From: Persephonella sp.
GTDB lineage: Bacteria > Aquificota > Aquificia > Aquificales > Hydrogenothermaceae
Direction of reading: 5' to 3'
NCBI GenBank assembly: GCA_026987075.1
Contig: JALSNI010000034.1
Span: 1 to 43,971, forward strand
DNA length: 43,971 bases
A model generated the notes under the pieces. It did not search any database. It saw nothing but the letters and a program-made list of their open reading frames with translations, and was not told the origin of the DNA. Shown one piece after another: positions 8,182-16,335 of this stretch; the stretch's first letter is position 1; the number at the start of each line of letters is the position of its first letter. The translations under genes and the position numbers were made by a program.

Positions 8182-9186
8182 TTATGGATTGATTCCATAC
8201 TTTTCCCAGTATCTGTAAATCTTTTCTTTTAGTTCTTTAGGCAGTGGGACGTAATCTAACTTGATAGCTATCTCATCTCCGTGTTCAAATGCCCACTTGA
8301 AAAATCTGTTTACTTTCTTATTTACCTCGACTTTTTCCCTTGCCTCTAATATGAACGAAGCTCCTGCGATAGGCCATGCATTTTTACCGGGAGCATTTAC
8401 CATCCACAGATAAAAATGTTTTTTAGGGTCAAAGTTTGCTGTAGCCCCTGCAGACTTAAATGTTTCTATGCTTGGAGCTACAAAGTTCCCTGCCTGATTT
8501 TTAAGAAGTGTGTATTTCAGTCTGTTCTGTTTTGCGTAAGCAAACTCTACATAGCCGATAGAGTATTTCAGTCTTTTTACGTAGTTTGCAACACCTTCGT
8601 TTCCTTTTCCACCAATACCAACTGGCCATTTTACAGCCTTGCCTGCTCCAACCTTTTCCTTCCAGTCTGGACAGACCTGAGATAGATATGTTGTAAATAT
8701 TGCGGTAGTTCCAGAGCCGTCAGACCTGTGAACAACTTTTATGTCTTTGTGTGGCAGGTTTATCTCAGGGTTGAGTTTCTTTATCTTTTCGTTATCCCAG
8801 TATTTGATATCCCCAAGGAATATGTGGCACAGTGTATCACTGTCTAACCTGAGTTTTCCAGCCTTTACCCCCGGAATATTTACGACAGGAACAACCCCGC
8901 CTATTATTGCTGGAAACTGATAAAGCTTGTATTCGTCTAACTTTTCAGGGTTTAAAGGAGCATCAGAAGCCCCGAAATCTACTGTTCTGTTTTTTATCTG
9001 TCTTATTCCCCCACCTGAACCGATAGACTGGTAGTTCAGCTTAATTCCTGTTTCTTTGTAGTATTTGTATGCCCATGCTGCATATACAGGATATGGAAAT
9101 GTTGCTCCTGCCCCGTTTATTGTATCCCCTGCAAAAGATGTTGATACAACACCTGCCACAACAAATCCTGCTAATATCTTTTTCAT
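8182..9186 (-). CDS. pstS: Periplasmic phosphate-binding protein PstS
   Basis: A 334-residue secreted binding protein that captures phosphate and hands it to PstC/PstA. A short signal peptide (residues 1-19) ends at a likely STSFA cleavage site. The mature protein begins with the hallmark INGAGATFPYPVY, then YQSIGSGGGIRQI, VDFGASDAPL, and the phosphate-contacting HRSDGSGTTAIFTTYL. Length is typical. There is no lipobox cysteine, so it should be free in the periplasm. An AGGAGG ribosome site sits in the 16-base gap after the porin gene, suggesting co-transcription and high expression. Confidence 0.97.
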   Translation of the reverse strand: MKKILAGFVVAGVVSTSFAGDTINGAGATFPYPVYAAWAYKYYKETGIKLNYQSIGSGGGIRQIKNRTVDFGASDAPLNPEKLDEYKLYQFPAIIGGVVPVVNIPGVKAGKLRLDSDTLCHIFLGDIKYWDNEKIKKLNPEINLPHKDIKVVHRSDGSGTTAIFTTYLSQVCPDWKEKVGAGKAVKWPVGIGGKGNEGVANYVKRLKYSIGYVEFAYAKQNRLKYTLLKNQAGNFVAPSIETFKSAGATANFDPKKHFYLWMVNAPGKNAWPIAGASFILEAREKVEVNKKVNRFFKWAFEHGDEIAIKLDYVPLPKELKEKIYRYWEKYGINP

Positions 9187-9202
9187 CTTTTAAACCTCCT
9201 TA

Positions 9203-10363
9203 TTAGTAGTGAACTTCTGCTGTTATCATGTATTTAGTGTAATCCTTTGAGCTGCCTTTGTCATAATCTACAGTGATTCCGTTAACTATCCATGTTATGT
9301 ATTTGTTCATGTGCCATGCAACACCGTATATGTACTGGTCTCTGTCCTTTGTGTTGTCGTCAGAGTTCCAGTGGTCGTATCTACCTAAGATAGAAATTTT
9401 ATGGTCTAATATAGGTCTTATCTCAAAGTTAAATGAGTATCCATCTCCAGAGTTTTCTGAGTTTGTGTACCAGTCTGACTTTATGTACTGTCCTGCTATA
9501 AGGAAAAGAGGCTGGTTGTAAACAGCATGTATCTGGTAAACAGTAAGGTCGTCATTAGAGCCTCTGTGATTGTAGCTGTTTAAAGCATGGAGTGATATGT
9601 TTGCATAAGTCTGGGAAAGAGGTTTAGGCTTTTTCTTTCCTCCACCTAAAACGTGCCATGTTGCTCTACCCTCAATCATTGGTTTGTTTCCTTTAGTTCC
9701 CTTGTCCTTTCTTCCTATATGGTCGTAACCTTCCCCATCAAATATTCCGTATTCAGCTGAGAAGTATTCAGTTTTTGTTTTAAAGTCAATTCCTGCGTCA
9801 GCAGAAGGAAGTAGGTGAGCTCCGTCCTTAGATTCGTAAAATGTTTTAGATATTGACCTGAACCACCATCCAGAGTGCTCTTCGTAATCAAGCCATGGTG
9901 TATGGGCAATACCAAGCTCAAAACCAGTGTAAGGAATGATAGATGAGATATCTTTGTATAGGTAGAGATGCTTAACCTTCAAGCTGATTTCTTTACCTTC
10001 ACTGCGATTTTCTTTGTGATACTGCCAAGAAACATCAAATGTAAATCTGAAGTGGTCTTTTTTGTTAAAGTAATACTTCGTTACAAAGTAACCTCTCCTT
10101 ACCTCAAAGCCACCTTCATCTGTTCCGTTCTTCTTATCCGTGAATGTGTAGCCTATGTATGCCTTTCCACCGAATTTCAGTTTCTTTGATTTTGTTAATA
10201 CAGGTCTGTCTTTTTTTGTTATTTCTTTTTCAAGCTGGGTAGCTTCTTCCTTTGTGAGTATTCCCTTTTCGTAGAGTTTTTTGATGATAGGATTTTTAAG
10301 CTCTCCAGCAAAAGAAGAACCTACAGCACCGATAAGAGCCATAGTAACAAGAGTTTTCTTCAT
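9203..10363 (-). CDS. Phosphate-selective porin (OprP/OprO-like)
   Basis: A 386-residue outer-membrane beta-barrel protein. A signal peptide ends near SSFAG (residue 20). The mature N-terminus is a short helical segment (KLYEKGILTKEEATQLEKEI), then many alternating beta strands rich in Y, W, G and charged residues. The chain ends in tyrosine (TAEVHY), the usual outer-membrane insertion signature. It has the general look of the O/P porin family. Placement directly before pstS and behind the candidate Pho-box promoter suggests it brings phosphate or polyphosphate across the outer membrane during starvation. Anion selectivity itself cannot be read from the sequence. Confidence 0.83.
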   Translation of the reverse strand: MKKTLVTMALIGAVGSSFAGELKNPIIKKLYEKGILTKEEATQLEKEITKKDRPVLTKSKKLKFGGKAYIGYTFTDKKNGTDEGGFEVRRGYFVTKYYFNKKDHFRFTFDVSWQYHKENRSEGKEISLKVKHLYLYKDISSIIPYTGFELGIAHTPWLDYEEHSGWWFRSISKTFYESKDGAHLLPSADAGIDFKTKTEYFSAEYGIFDGEGYDHIGRKDKGTKGNKPMIEGRATWHVLGGGKKKPKPLSQTYANISLHALNSYNHRGSNDDLTVYQIHAVYNQPLFLIAGQYIKSDWYTNSENSGDGYSFNFEIRPILDHKISILGRYDHWNSDDNTKDRDQYIYGVAWHMNKYITWIVNGITVDYDKGSSKDYTKYMITAEVHY

Positions 10364-10397
10364 ATTAACCTCCTCTTAATTTAATCTTTTGAAAGAG

Positions 10398-10452
10398 ATT
10401 TTAAACATCTATTTTTAAGGTAGTATTAATTTTCTGTTAAAATTTTTTAACA
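10398..10452 (-). promoter_or_regulatory. Candidate Pho-box promoter in front of porin-pst operon
   Basis: On the minus strand there are TTAAAA (10450-10445), TTAACA (10440-10435), TTAATA (10429-10424) and TTAAAA (10418-10413). The last three are spaced exactly 11 bp apart and the first is 10 bp away. Downstream lies TAAAAT (10403-10398), a plausible -10 box, so the repeats would sit about 20 to 60 bp before the start of transcription. That layout matches tandem PhoP-type boxes (TTnACA repeats with about 5-bp gaps) known from Bacillus. The same stretch contains an 18-bp near-palindrome TGTTAAAA-TT-TTTTAACA (10435-10452) that could instead be a dimeric operator. Assignment is inferred from spacing and context. 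Confidence 0.5.
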
Positions 10453-10453
10453 A

Positions 10454-10481
10454 TTGAAAAAGTGCTGAAACACTGTATATT
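10454..10481 (+). promoter_or_regulatory. Probable sigma-70 type promoter for the ribBA operon
   Basis: TTGAAA (10454-10459) and TATATT (10476-10481) are separated by 16 bp and lie about 30 bases before the ribBA ATG. The spacer contains AGTG-CTGAAA-CACT, a small inverted repeat, and the segment GAAAAAGTG occurs twice (10456 and 10486). I see no FMN-riboswitch-like structure in the roughly 30-base leader. Confidence 0.45.
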
Positions 10482-10510
10482 TTTAGAAAAAGTGTTAAAG
10501 GTGGTGGGCG

Positions 10511-11773
10511 ATGGAGTTTAAGTTCAACACGATAGAAGAGGCAATAGAAGACATAAAGCAGGGGAAAATGGTTATTGTTGTTGACGACCCTGATAGGGAA
10601 AATGAAGGTGACCTTGTTATGGCAGCAGAAAAGGTCACACCAGAAGCTATAAACTTTATGGCAAAAGAGGGAAGGGGTCTGATATGCCTCTCCTTAACGA
10701 GAGAAAGGCTGAAAGAGTTAGACATTCCTTTGATGACCAACAACAATACAGACCCTAAAGGGACAGCTTTCTGTCTTTCTATAGATGCCCACCCGAAGTT
10801 TGGAACAACAACAGGGATATCTGCATATGACAGAGCTGTAACAATAAAACTTGCAGTCAGCCCTGATGCACAGCCTTCAGACTTTGTCAGACCGGGACAT
10901 GTTTTTCCACTTATGGCAAGACCGGGAGGTGTGTTGGAAAGAACAGGTCATACGGAGGCTTCTGTTGATCTTGCAAAACTTGCTGGACTTTATCCTGCCG
11001 GGGTTATATGTGAGATTATGAAAGAAGACGGCACAATGGCAAGACTGCCAGACCTTATGAAGTTTGCCAAAAAGCACAATCTTAAAATAATAACCATAGC
11101 AGACCTTGTTCAGTACAGACTGAAAAGTGAAAAACTTGTCCAGAGAGAAGCAGAGGCATACCTGCCTACAAAGTATGGAACATTCAAGATTTACGGATAC
11201 AGGAACACTGTTGACGGTTCAGAGCATGTGGCTCTGGTTATGGGGGATATAAAACCAGATGAGCCTGTTTTAGTAAGGGTGCATTCTGAGTGTCTCACAG
11301 GAGATATATTTGGCTCCCTCAGGTGTGACTGCCAGTCACAGCTCCACTCAGCTTTGAAAACAATAGCCAGTGAAGGTAAAGGTGTTCTGGTTTATATGAG
11401 GGGTCATGAAGGAAGGGGAATAGGGATTATAAACAAGATAAAGGCTTACAAGCTACAGGATGAAGGGTATGATACTGTAGAGGCAAACCACAAACTTGGT
11501 TTTCAGGCAGACTTGAGAGATTTTGGAACAGGGGCTCAGATACTTTTAGACATTGGCGTCAGAAAGATGAGACTGATGACAAACAATCCTCGTAAGATAG
11601 TAGCATTGGAAGGTTTTGGTTTAGAGGTTGTAGAAAGGGTTCCAATTATCATAGAGACAAATCCTTACAACAGAAACTACCTGAAAACAAAAAAGGTAAG
11701 ATTAGGACATCTGATAGAGGAGCTTAAAGGAGAAAGCTGTCAGCTTGATTATGAAGAAAATAAGGATAACTGA
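10511..11773 (+). CDS. ribBA: Bifunctional riboflavin biosynthesis protein RibBA
   Basis: A 420-residue fusion of 3,4-dihydroxy-2-butanone-4-phosphate synthase (about residues 1-200) and GTP cyclohydrolase II (about 205-400), supplying both precursors of riboflavin. The RibB part shows [18 protein letters not shown] (substrate and Mg), [10 protein letters not shown] and [13 protein letters not shown]. The RibA part shows [20 protein letters not shown], with the three zinc cysteines, and [13 protein letters not shown]. Both sets of active residues appear intact. AGGTGGT precedes the ATG. It heads a run of overlapping plus-strand genes. Confidence 0.97.
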   Translation: MEFKFNTIEEAIEDIKQGKMVIVVDDPDRENEGDLVMAAEKVTPEAINFMAKEGRGLICLSLTRERLKELDIPLMTNNNTDPKGTAFCLSIDAHPKFGTTTGISAYDRAVTIKLAVSPDAQPSDFVRPGHVFPLMARPGGVLERTGHTEASVDLAKLAGLYPAGVICEIMKEDGTMARLPDLMKFAKKHNLKIITIADLVQYRLKSEKLVQREAEAYLPTKYGTFKIYGYRNTVDGSEHVALVMGDIKPDEPVLVRVHSECLTGDIFGSLRCDCQSQLHSALKTIASEGKGVLVYMRGHEGRGIGIINKIKAYKLQDEGYDTVEANHKLGFQADLRDFGTGAQILLDIGVRKMRLMTNNPRKIVALEGFGLEVVERVPIIIETNPYNRNYLKTKKVRLGHLIEELKGESCQLDYEENKDN

Positions 11774-12188
11774 TTTTTCCCCTGAGCATCTGCCTGAAGT
11801 AAAGGAGATTCTCTCCCAGAATTTTTACAGTCCATGGACAGACCATCATATACTCTCAAAAAATCCTTTTACAGTTAAAAAGGTTGTTGTTTTTGAAGAT
11901 ATGGTCATAGGTTTTTTTGCAGGTGAGGTTATATTTGGAGAGGCTTCCATAACGATGATAGCAGTCAAGAAAGATTTTCAGGGAAAAGGTATCGGCTCAA
12001 AGGTCTTAAACTGGTTTAAAAATTATGCAGGAGAAAAAGGAGCAAAGAACATATGGTTAGAGGTGTCTGTAAATAACAAAAAGGCAGTTAGATTTTATGA
12101 GAAACACGGATTTTTTACACAAGACATACGAAAAAATTACTACTCAGACGGCAGTGATGCCCTTGTTATGAAGTGTTCCCTTTTGTGA
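11751..12188 (+). CDS. GNAT N-acetyltransferase, RimI-like
   Basis: About 145 residues with the GNAT acetyl-CoA fold: [18 protein letters not shown] carries the Q/R-x-x-G-x-G/A pyrophosphate loop (QGKGIG), followed by [19 protein letters not shown], typical of RimI-type protein N-acetyltransferases that modify ribosomal protein S18 or other N-termini. It overlaps the ribBA end by 23 bases. A TTG six bases earlier (11745) has better spacing from AAAGGAG at 11726-11732, so the true start may be 11745. The substrate cannot be deduced. RimI is the nearest family name. Confidence 0.8.
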   Translation: MKKIRITDFSPEHLPEVKEILSQNFYSPWTDHHILSKNPFTVKKVVVFEDMVIGFFAGEVIFGEASITMIAVKKDFQGKGIGSKVLNWFKNYAGEKGAKNIWLEVSVNNKKAVRFYEKHGFFTQDIRKNYYSDGSDALVMKCSLL

Positions 12189-12219
12189 TAGAATTTTTAA
12201 AAAATGTGGGGATAGAAGG

Positions 12220-12750
12220 TTGGAGATAAAAGGTAAAAAAGCCCATATCCTGATAACAGAGCAGGAGATAAAAGAAAAAGTCCGCCAGCTTGGAAAACAG
12301 ATAACTGAAGATTACAAAGACAAAGAGATATTAGTTGTTGGAATACTGAAAGGCTCATTCATATTTATGGCTGACCTTGTAAGAGAGATAGAAGGAAAGG
12401 TTTATATAGATTTTATGCAGGTTTCTTCCTATCATACAAACATGGAAAGCAGTGGAGAGGTTATATTTGTAAAAGACCTGTCTGGAGACATCAAAGGGAA
12501 AGATGTTCTTATTGTTGACGACATAATTGATACAGGAAGGACTTTAGAAGCTTTAGTGGAAGCTCTAAAGCAGAGGGAACCAGCATCTATAAAAACCTGT
12601 GTTCTTTTAGATAAAAAGGAGAGAAGGGAAGTCAATTACGATGCTGACTATGTGGGATTTGTCATACCTGACAGATTTGTTGTAGGTTATGGTTTAGACT
12701 GGGCAGAAGAGGGAAGAACCCTCAAAGATATATACGCAGTGGAGGATTAA
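12220..12750 (+). CDS. hpt: Hypoxanthine phosphoribosyltransferase
   Basis: A 176-residue type I phosphoribosyltransferase for purine salvage, converting hypoxanthine or guanine plus PRPP to IMP or GMP. Motifs are [16 protein letters not shown] at the N-terminus, [14 protein letters not shown] (PPi loop), the flexible-loop region [14 protein letters not shown], the PRPP signature [17 protein letters not shown], and the base-binding [19 protein letters not shown]. It starts at TTG 12220: the only nearby upstream ATG (12204) runs straight into a stop, and purine-rich GGGGATAGAAGG precedes the TTG. Length and N-terminal motif position fit this start. Confidence 0.93.
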   Translation: MEIKGKKAHILITEQEIKEKVRQLGKQITEDYKDKEILVVGILKGSFIFMADLVREIEGKVYIDFMQVSSYHTNMESSGEVIFVKDLSGDIKGKDVLIVDDIIDTGRTLEALVEALKQREPASIKTCVLLDKKERREVNYDADYVGFVIPDRFVVGYGLDWAEEGRTLKDIYAVED

Positions 12751-12751
12751 G

Positions 12752-13672
12752 ATGGGATTTAAACCTGTTGATGTTTCAGGAAAGTTTGAGACCATAAGAA
12801 CAGCAAAAGCAGAGGGGAAGATATACCTGTCTCCAGAATCGGTAAAGATGATAAAGGAAGGAAAGGTTCCTAAAGGGGACGTTCTCCTTGCATCTCAGAT
12901 GGCAGGTCTTTTAGGAACAAAGAGAACTGCTGACATTCTACCTTTCTGCCACAACATAATGATAGACCATGTTGTTGTTGATACACAGCTGCAGGAAGAT
13001 GGTGTATATGTGACAGCGGAGGTTAAGTGTGTAGGCCGGACAGGAGTTGAGATGGAAGCTCTGACGGCTGTTTCTGCAGCACTTCTTAATGTTTACGACA
13101 TGCTGAAAGCCTTTGATAAAAATATGGTTATATCTGATATAAAACTCCTTTCAAAAAGGGGAGGGAAGTCTGACTGGGCAGAAGACCTTGAAGGTTTAAA
13201 ATGTGCTGTGATAACCCTCAGTGACACCTGCTACAGGGGAGAGGCAGAAGACAGAAGCGGAAAAACTGCTATAGACATAATCCAGAATGAGTTTGGAGGA
13301 GAGGTTGTCCATTACAAAGTCCTCCCAGACGATAAAGATATGATTGTTCAGGAGCTGAAAAATCTGACAGATAAGGTAGATGTTATATTTACCACAGGTG
13401 GAACAGGTTTTAGCAAGAGAGATGTAACACCAGAGGCAACAAAAGAGGTAATCAGAAAAGAGATGATAGGCTTTTCTGAGGCAATGAGAATTGTTGGTAT
13501 AAAGTTTACACCAAAATCTCTCCTTTCCAGAGGCGTGTGCGGTATTCTTGGAGATGCTACTGTGGTTGTTAATCTTCCCGGTTCAACAGGAGGAGTGAAG
13601 GACAACATAAGGCTTGTTGCACCACTTTTGAAGCATGCAATAAGAATGGCAAAAGGTGAGAAAAAACACTGA
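12752..13672 (+). CDS. moaCB: Fused molybdenum cofactor protein MoaC-MoaB
   Basis: A 306-residue fusion. Residues 1-150 are MoaC, cyclic pyranopterin monophosphate synthase, with LASQMAGLLGTKRTADILPFCH, VKCVGRTGVEMEALTAVS and the conserved KxxxD/LSKRGGKSDW end. Residues 152-306 are a MoaB/MogA-type molybdopterin adenylyltransferase with VITLSDTC, FTTGGTGFSKRDVTPEAT and NLPGSTGGVKDN. It acts in molybdopterin cofactor assembly with moeA, located 16 kb away on the same strand. Its ATG is 1 base after the hpt stop. Similar MoaC-MoaB fusions are known in other bacteria. It overlaps the DUF4416 gene by 17 bases. Confidence 0.95.
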   Translation: MGFKPVDVSGKFETIRTAKAEGKIYLSPESVKMIKEGKVPKGDVLLASQMAGLLGTKRTADILPFCHNIMIDHVVVDTQLQEDGVYVTAEVKCVGRTGVEMEALTAVSAALLNVYDMLKAFDKNMVISDIKLLSKRGGKSDWAEDLEGLKCAVITLSDTCYRGEAEDRSGKTAIDIIQNEFGGEVVHYKVLPDDKDMIVQELKNLTDKVDVIFTTGGTGFSKRDVTPEATKEVIRKEMIGFSEAMRIVGIKFTPKSLLSRGVCGILGDATVVVNLPGSTGGVKDNIRLVAPLLKHAIRMAKGEKKH

Positions 13673-14156
13673 TAGGGCATTTTTAGGATTTGCTCTGATG
13701 TGGAGGGAGGAGGAGTTTCTCCTTAAGGCTAAAGAAAATCTGCTGTCTGAATACGGCAGTATTTTAAGCCAGTCAGAGATTTTTAATCCTCCTGTTTCTA
13801 AATACTATCAGAGAGAGATGGGATTTCCTCTGCTTAAAAGATTCATCATAACAGACAGAGTGATAGATAAATCAGAAATTAAAGGTATAAAAAAGCTGTG
13901 TATGGAGATAGAAGACAGTTTCAGGATAAACGGAAGCAGAACAGTGAACATAGACCCCTTTTACATAGACCCAGACCAGCTTGTTGTGTCAACTAAAAAA
14001 TACAGGGGGAACAGGATATATTTAGGAGATGGTGTTTATGCTGAGCTGGAGCTGTTTTATCATCACGGCTCTTTTCAGCCGTTTATCTGGACATACTTAG
14101 ATTATAAACAGCAGATACCTTTTTTCAACAGCGTCAGGAACTTTTTAAAGCTGTGA
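13656..14156 (+). CDS. DUF4416 family protein, function unknown
   Basis: A 166-residue protein matching my memory of DUF4416 (sometimes labelled GTP-binding, without clear support here). Visible family features are LGFALMW near the start, EMGFPLLKRFI, a central TVNIDPFYIDPDQLVVSTKK, and the end RIYLGDGVYAELELFYHHG with WTYLDYK. No P-loop is evident, so a GTPase role is doubtful. GTG 13656 is the only start that keeps the conserved N-terminus, and AAAGG lies just before it. The 3' end overlaps the convergent mnmD gene by 23 bases. Function is unknown. Confidence 0.78.
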   Translation: MRKNTDRAFLGFALMWREEEFLLKAKENLLSEYGSILSQSEIFNPPVSKYYQREMGFPLLKRFIITDRVIDKSEIKGIKKLCMEIEDSFRINGSRTVNIDPFYIDPDQLVVSTKKYRGNRIYLGDGVYAELELFYHHGSFQPFIWTYLDYKQQIPFFNSVRNFLKL

Positions 14157-14970
14157 GGTTTTTCTCCACCTCTTTTTCAAAATTTGCTTTTATTATCTCT
14201 GGTGGAAGTGTCATATCCTCGTTATCCCAGTAAGGAACGGCATAGGGGGAGTTTTTCAGTCTGTTTTTTTCCTTTTCTGTCAGAGGTGGAATCTCTCCCT
14301 TTATGGTGGCAACAGTGGAGTGGCTTTTCCTGCCTACAGGCTCAACGAGACCAATCTTAAAACCAGCCTCTATGAGACCTTTCCTCACAGCAAGAGATGC
14401 ACTGTAGGTGGCAAGGACAGCTTCTTCTTTCATCAGATTTTTTACTGTTTTGAACATGTTTACTGTCCACATCTCTGTGTTTACCTTTGGGGAGAATGGG
14501 TCATAAAATACTGCATCAAATCTGCCTGTTATCTTTTTCAGCAGTTTCCTTGCGTCTCCAAAAAAAACTGTCAGGTGGAAATTTTTCCCCTTTGCTGTGT
14601 ATCTATTTTCTTCAAACTTTCCTGATAGAATTTCTGTGTATATACCCTTTAAATTTTCAGGAAGATTCAGCTGTTTTATCCTGTCAAAAACTTTTTTATC
14701 TTTTTCCACAGAGAGTATTTTTAGGAAAATATCAGGATTATTTTTTACAGCTGTTTCTACAGCAACGGCAATGTTATATCCAAGACCAAATCCTACATCT
14801 AATATATAAATACTGTCATTTTCTCTTGATAGCCTGTCAATCTGGCAGGGAAGGACAAACTTATGGAGGCTTTCTGTGTATGCTCCTGCCTTTGTGCTGT
14901 GGTATGCTTCGTTATACTCTGGATTTAAAAAGGTTTCCGTTCCGTCTGCTGTTTTTATTCTGCTGTCCAT
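14134..14970 (-). CDS. mnmD: MnmC-like tRNA methyltransferase domain protein (MnmD)
   Basis: A 278-residue SAM-dependent methyltransferase of the DUF752/MnmC2 family, which completes 5-methylaminomethyl-(2-thio)uridine at the tRNA wobble position. It shows the SAM-binding ILDVGFGLGYNIAVA (about residues 54-68), an acidic LSVEKDKKVF at the end of strand two, and the family signature FYDPFSPKVNTEMWT, followed by LATYSASLAVRKGLIEAGF. The FAD oxidoreductase half of bifunctional MnmC is absent, so it is the stand-alone form. It overlaps the FAH gene by 16 bases upstream and the convergent DUF4416 gene downstream. Confidence 0.85.
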   Translation of the reverse strand: MDSRIKTADGTETFLNPEYNEAYHSTKAGAYTESLHKFVLPCQIDRLSRENDSIYILDVGFGLGYNIAVAVETAVKNNPDIFLKILSVEKDKKVFDRIKQLNLPENLKGIYTEILSGKFEENRYTAKGKNFHLTVFFGDARKLLKKITGRFDAVFYDPFSPKVNTEMWTVNMFKTVKNLMKEEAVLATYSASLAVRKGLIEAGFKIGLVEPVGRKSHSTVATIKGEIPPLTEKEKNRLKNSPYAVPYWDNEDMTLPPEIIKANFEKEVEKNLTALKSS

Positions 14971-15566
14971 CTTTTCTCAATCAAAATCCTGTTATGTAAG
15001 ATTATCCTTCCTGTAAATATATCCCCTTTTTCAAACTGACCAACGCCTTCAGGAGTTCCGCACATCAGTATGTCATAATCATAGATACTGAAGTAATTTT
15101 TAACTTCCTGAAGGATTTCTTCTGGAGAATAAATCATCTCTTTCACAGAGCCTTTTTGAATCAGTTCTCCGTTGATGTAAAGCTCCATCTTTAGATTTGG
15201 AACATCTTCTACAGTTATCTGTGTAAAATCTGAGAAAACAGCAGAGCTGTCAAATGCCTTTGCTTTTTCCCACGGCAGACCCTTTGATTTCAGTCTGTTT
15301 TGTTCATCTATCAGCGTCAGGTCTATACCAAAACCTACTCCACATATGTTTCCATCTTTCAGTAAAAATGATATCTCTCCTTCGTATCTACACCTTTTAT
15401 CAGGTTTTATTAGCTGAGTTGTTACACTGCTGTTAGGTTTTATAAACAGGACAATCTCTTCAGGATTTTTGTTATTCAGCTCTTTGATATGTCTGTGGTA
15501 GTTTCTTCCTACACATATCACTTTTGATGGATATACCCTTCTTCCTTCAAATCTGACCCAGTTCAT
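14955..15566 (-). CDS. Fumarylacetoacetate hydrolase (FAH) family protein
   Basis: A 203-residue protein with the FAH C-terminal fold: KVICVGRNYHRHIKELNN, FIKPNSSV, the metal-site YEGEISFLL (usually EAE; here EGE), GFGIDLTLIDEQNRLKSKGLPWEKAKAFD, and the end LMCGTPEGVGQFEKGD. These enzymes hydrolyse acylpyruvates or decarboxylate oxaloacetate-type substrates. Glu and Asp metal ligands are present, so it is probably active. The substrate is unknown. It is sandwiched by 16- and 20-base overlaps between mnmD and mqnA, so it belongs to the same operon, but no functional tie is obvious. Confidence 0.85.
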   Translation of the reverse strand: MNWVRFEGRRVYPSKVICVGRNYHRHIKELNNKNPEEIVLFIKPNSSVTTQLIKPDKRCRYEGEISFLLKDGNICGVGFGIDLTLIDEQNRLKSKGLPWEKAKAFDSSAVFSDFTQITVEDVPNLKMELYINGELIQKGSVKEMIYSPEEILQEVKNYFSIYDYDILMCGTPEGVGQFEKGDIFTGRIILHNRILIEKRWTAE

Positions 15567-16335
15567 CTTTCACCTCTACAAAATGAAACTGTGGCTCTTC
15601 CTTTAAAATGCCCAGTTCCTTCAGATAACTGCCAAAAAGCTTCAGGCTTTCAATATGCTCCTGTGTAAGACAGTAATCAAGATTTTTCAGATACTCTATT
15701 TTTCTGCTGTCAGTGAGGAATCTATCAATTTCTTTGAAAAATATTTCCTTTGAGTCCTTAAGGGCTTTCCACAGTTTTACTGTTTCTGAGATATGTCTTT
15801 CATAGTAATCCCTGTGGACGCACCAGAGGGCAAAAACAAAGGGGAGCCCGGTTTTTTCAGCCCATATCTGGGAAAGGTCGTAGCGATATTTTTTGGCATC
15901 TGCATATTTTATTGCACTGTCTCCTATGAGGAGGACTGCCTTTTTTTCTTCTATACTGCCGTTTAGCTCTCTGTAATCTGGAACTTTGCCAAAAAATTTC
16001 TCAAATATAACCTTTGTAAGATAGCGGGATGTTTTTGATTCTCCTGTCAGGTATATGGTATCTATCTCTTTTAGCGGACTGTCAGACAGAATAATAACAG
16101 ACTTAACTTTGTTGTAGGAAGATATAGAAAGCTCTGGAAATATGAGATACTGATTAAAATTTTCCATGTAGTGGGCAGAAGATATAAATCCAATGTCAAC
16201 TTTTTTTTGTGAAAAGAGAGTATTTATCTGTGAAGGGACACCTTTGATTAGTGTGTAATTAATATCAGGTTTTACACCTGTCAGCTCAAAGTCAAAGGGC
16301 ATCGTATTAAGATAATCAATCCACCCTATTTTCAA
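15547..16335 (-). CDS. mqnA: Chorismate dehydratase MqnA (futalosine menaquinone pathway)
   Basis: A 262-residue protein of the MqnA/MqnD periplasmic-binding-protein-like fold, which dehydrates chorismate to 3-enolpyruvylbenzoate, the first step of the futalosine route to menaquinone. Diagnostic stretches are IGWIDYLNTMPFDF at the start, VDIGFISSAHYMEN, SVIILSDSPLKEIDTIYLTGES, SRYLTKVIFEKFFG, and AEKTGLPFVFALWCVHRDYY. Aquificota respire with menaquinone-type quinones, which fits. It overlaps the permease end by 20 bases and the FAH gene by 20 bases. MqnD, its paralogue, is the alternative, but the NTMPF and GLPFVFALW elements favour MqnA. Confidence 0.9.
   Translation of the reverse strand: MKIGWIDYLNTMPFDFELTGVKPDINYTLIKGVPSQINTLFSQKKVDIGFISSAHYMENFNQYLIFPELSISSYNKVKSVIILSDSPLKEIDTIYLTGESKTSRYLTKVIFEKFFGKVPDYRELNGSIEEKKAVLLIGDSAIKYADAKKYRYDLSQIWAEKTGLPFVFALWCVHRDYYERHISETVKLWKALKDSKEIFFKEIDRFLTDSRKIEYLKNLDYCLTQEHIESLKLFGSYLKELGILKEEPQFHFVEVKDELGQI

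Noticed and set aside
10364-10510. FMN riboswitch before ribBA
   Set aside because: The 147-base gap is AT-rich and shows promoter boxes and repeats but none of the conserved RFN stem sequences.
14487-14999. Plus-strand open frame of 170 codons opposite mnmD
   Set aside because: Cysteine- and leucine-rich shadow; mnmD on the minus strand carries all its family motifs.
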